NCBI RefSeq assembly: GCF_900110755.1
Contig: NZ_FOFF01000006.1
Span: 183,651 to 247,650, forward strand
Source: Streptomyces sp. yr375
GTDB taxonomy: Bacteria; Actinomycetota; Actinomycetes; Streptomycetales; Streptomycetaceae
Direction: 5' to 3'
Length of the DNA: 64,000 nucleotides
Shown here: positions 63,058-64,000 of the stretch, in pieces
Layout of the letters: every line of letters begins with the position of its first letter
How positions within the stretch are numbered: the stretch's first letter is position 1
Program-made: the position numbers and the translations under genes
Notes under the pieces: generated by a model
What the model saw: only the letters and a program-made list of their open reading frames with translations
What the model was told of the DNA's origin: nothing
Databases searched by the model: none

Positions 63058-63699
63058 ATGATCGCGACCCCCGACCGTACGCCCCTGCCCAGGGCCTTCT
63101 TCGACCGCCCTGTCCTGGAAGTGGCCCCGGATCTCCTCGGCCGCCTCCTCGTCCGTACGACCCCCGAGGGCCCGATCACCCTGCGCCTCACCGAGGTCGA
63201 GGCCTACGACGGCCCCAACGACCCGGGCTCCCACGCCTTCCGCGGCCCCACGGCCCGCAACAGCGTGATGTTCGGCCCGCCGGGACACGTGTACGTCTAC
63301 TTCACCTACGGCATGTGGCACTGCATGAACCTCGTCTGCGGTCCGGACGGCACGGCGAGCGCCGTCCTGCTCCGCGCCGGAGAGATCGTCGAGGGGGCCG
63401 AGTCGGCGCGCAAACGTCGACTCTCAGCCCGAAATGACAAAGAACTGGCCAAAGGCCCCGCCCGCCTGGCCACCGCCCTGGACGTGGACAGAGCCCTCGA
63501 CGGTACGGACGCCTGCGCCACCGGGGACACCCCACTGAGGATCCTGACGGGCACCCCGGCCCCCTCCGACCAGGTACGCAGCGGCCCGCGCACCGGAGTC
63601 TCCGGCGACGGGTCCGTGCACCCCTGGCGCTACTGGGTCGCCAACGACCCGACGGTGAGCCCGTATCGGGCCCACGCTCCACGAGGTCGCCGAAGTTGA
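63058..63699 (+). CDS. DNA-3-methyladenine glycosylase (Mpg/AAG type)
   Basis: A base-excision repair enzyme of 213 residues that removes 3-methyladenine and related bases. Family marks are [19 protein letters not shown] near residue 10, [48 protein letters not shown] (with the catalytic Glu in EVEAY and the intercalating Tyr region), and [12 protein letters not shown]. The Mpg type is found in animals, Bacillus and actinobacteria. ATG 63058. Its stop codon TGA (63697-63699) lies inside the -35 element of the rRNA promoter. Confidence 0.94.
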   Translation: MIATPDRTPLPRAFFDRPVLEVAPDLLGRLLVRTTPEGPITLRLTEVEAYDGPNDPGSHAFRGPTARNSVMFGPPGHVYVYFTYGMWHCMNLVCGPDGTASAVLLRAGEIVEGAESARKRRLSARNDKELAKGPARLATALDVDRALDGTDACATGDTPLRILTGTPAPSDQVRSGPRTGVSGDGSVHPWRYWVANDPTVSPYRAHAPRGRRS

Positions 63700-63724
63700 C
63701 TCACTGTTGGCCTGCGCGTAACGT
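63696..63724 (+). promoter_or_regulatory. rRNA operon promoter P1 (HrdB type)
   Basis: TTGACT (63696-63701), 17 nt, TAACGT (63719-63724). This is a near-ideal housekeeping promoter, reading out of the window into the rRNA leader. A second TAACGT at 63879-63884, with TTATGA 18 nt before it, may be another promoter of the set. Confidence 0.8.
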
Positions 63725-64000
63725 GGCCCGAGCCGCTTGACCCGGGTACGGCATTCGCCTGCAGCCGGAAGCGGCCACCCACTACTACACCCTCCCTCAG
63801 CGGGAGCGAATTCGTCATGCCCGCATGCCCGAATTCGAACCCGGCGGAACTCGATTATGAGTTGCGGAGGGGATCGGCTAACGTAGTGAATGTCGAAAGG
63901 CCGACAGGCGAAAGCCCAAAGCCCAAGGCAATCCCGCCGACAGGGAATCGGATCAAGAAAAGGATCTGATAGAGTCGGAAACGCAAGACCGAAGGGAAAA
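63725..64000 (+). other. rRNA operon promoter and leader region, upstream of 16S rRNA (beyond the edge)
   Basis: The end of the window, AAAGGATCTGATAGAGTCGG with AAACGCAAGACCGAAGGG, is the leader sequence I recall from Streptomyces rrn operons. The 16S gene itself is not in the window. The segment 63725-63895 has no gene; it contains GAATTCG inverted repeats (63808-63837) and the second promoter candidate. Confidence 0.8.

Noticed and set aside
63700..64000. 16S rRNA gene at the right edge
   Set aside because: Only the promoter and leader are present; the mature 16S start sequence is not reached.

Overview
The window is chromosomal DNA of a Streptomyces. The evidence is very high G+C, GTG/TTG starts, stop-start overlaps (ATGA, GTGA), twin chaplin genes, a Gbn-type nucleoid protein, a streptophobe-type membrane protein, and a PHO box. 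From memory, the gene order matches the S. coelicolor region around SCO1790-SCO1850 closely, so most of the window is conserved core. I see no insertion sequence, prophage, CRISPR array or tRNA gene. The last ~300 bp are the promoter/leader region of an rRNA operon whose 16S gene starts beyond the right edge.

Layout. 1-7845 (minus): cobalamin operon cobD-cobQ-cobN-chelatase, each gene overlapping the next by 4 bp, behind a B12 riboswitch. 7914-9551 (minus): Pit-type phosphate transporter plus a small membrane protein, behind a PHO box. 9620-13940: class II aldolase followed by a fossil triplication of its own 3' end, an alpha/beta hydrolase, an unknown protein and a VOC protein. 14152-16472: an ABC-F ATPase with a possible leaderless leader peptide, a striking array of GATC sites, and gbn, which encodes a GATC-binding nucleoid protein. 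16595-20636: enoyl-CoA hydratase and an Asp23/AmaP membrane island. 20658-25666 (minus): atypical SDR, GH15 glucosidase, SURF1, a zinc-ribbon protein and an exonuclease-BRCT fusion. 25879-30467: VIT1 transporter, then a candidate ether-lipid operon (alkylglycerol-monooxygenase-like protein, lysoplasmalogenase, zinc alcohol dehydrogenase), a second GATC array and a CopD-like protein.

30774-37064: secreted subtilase, DUF485-ActP acetate uptake, MoaA and small conserved proteins. 37149-43134: TyrS, the TldE/TldD protease pair, and the type II fatty acid synthesis reductases FabG and FabI. 43270-46188: small secreted or membrane proteins, SixA-type phosphatase and SerB. 46327-51364: streptophobe protein and an FHA-ABC exporter. 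51459-54288 (minus): a lytic transglycosylase behind a structured leader RNA, a QueA-like protein and an SDR. 54530-57153: GAF histidine kinase/LuxR response regulator pair and two cysteine-less chaplins. 57220-63699: a REP-like repeat, an unknown gene, ABC ATPase, NfeD/SPFH membrane pair, HNH protein, PEBP, Spo0M and 3-methyladenine glycosylase.

The best candidates for something undescribed are (i) the three-gene ether-lipid cleavage operon at 26777-29440; (ii) the periodic GGATCA array directly upstream of gbn and the second array at 29431-29517, which look like nucleoid-protein nucleation sites; and (iii) the leader RNA of the transglycosylase at 52206-52315, whose closing helix and Shine-Dalgarno-sequestering helix are mutually exclusive.
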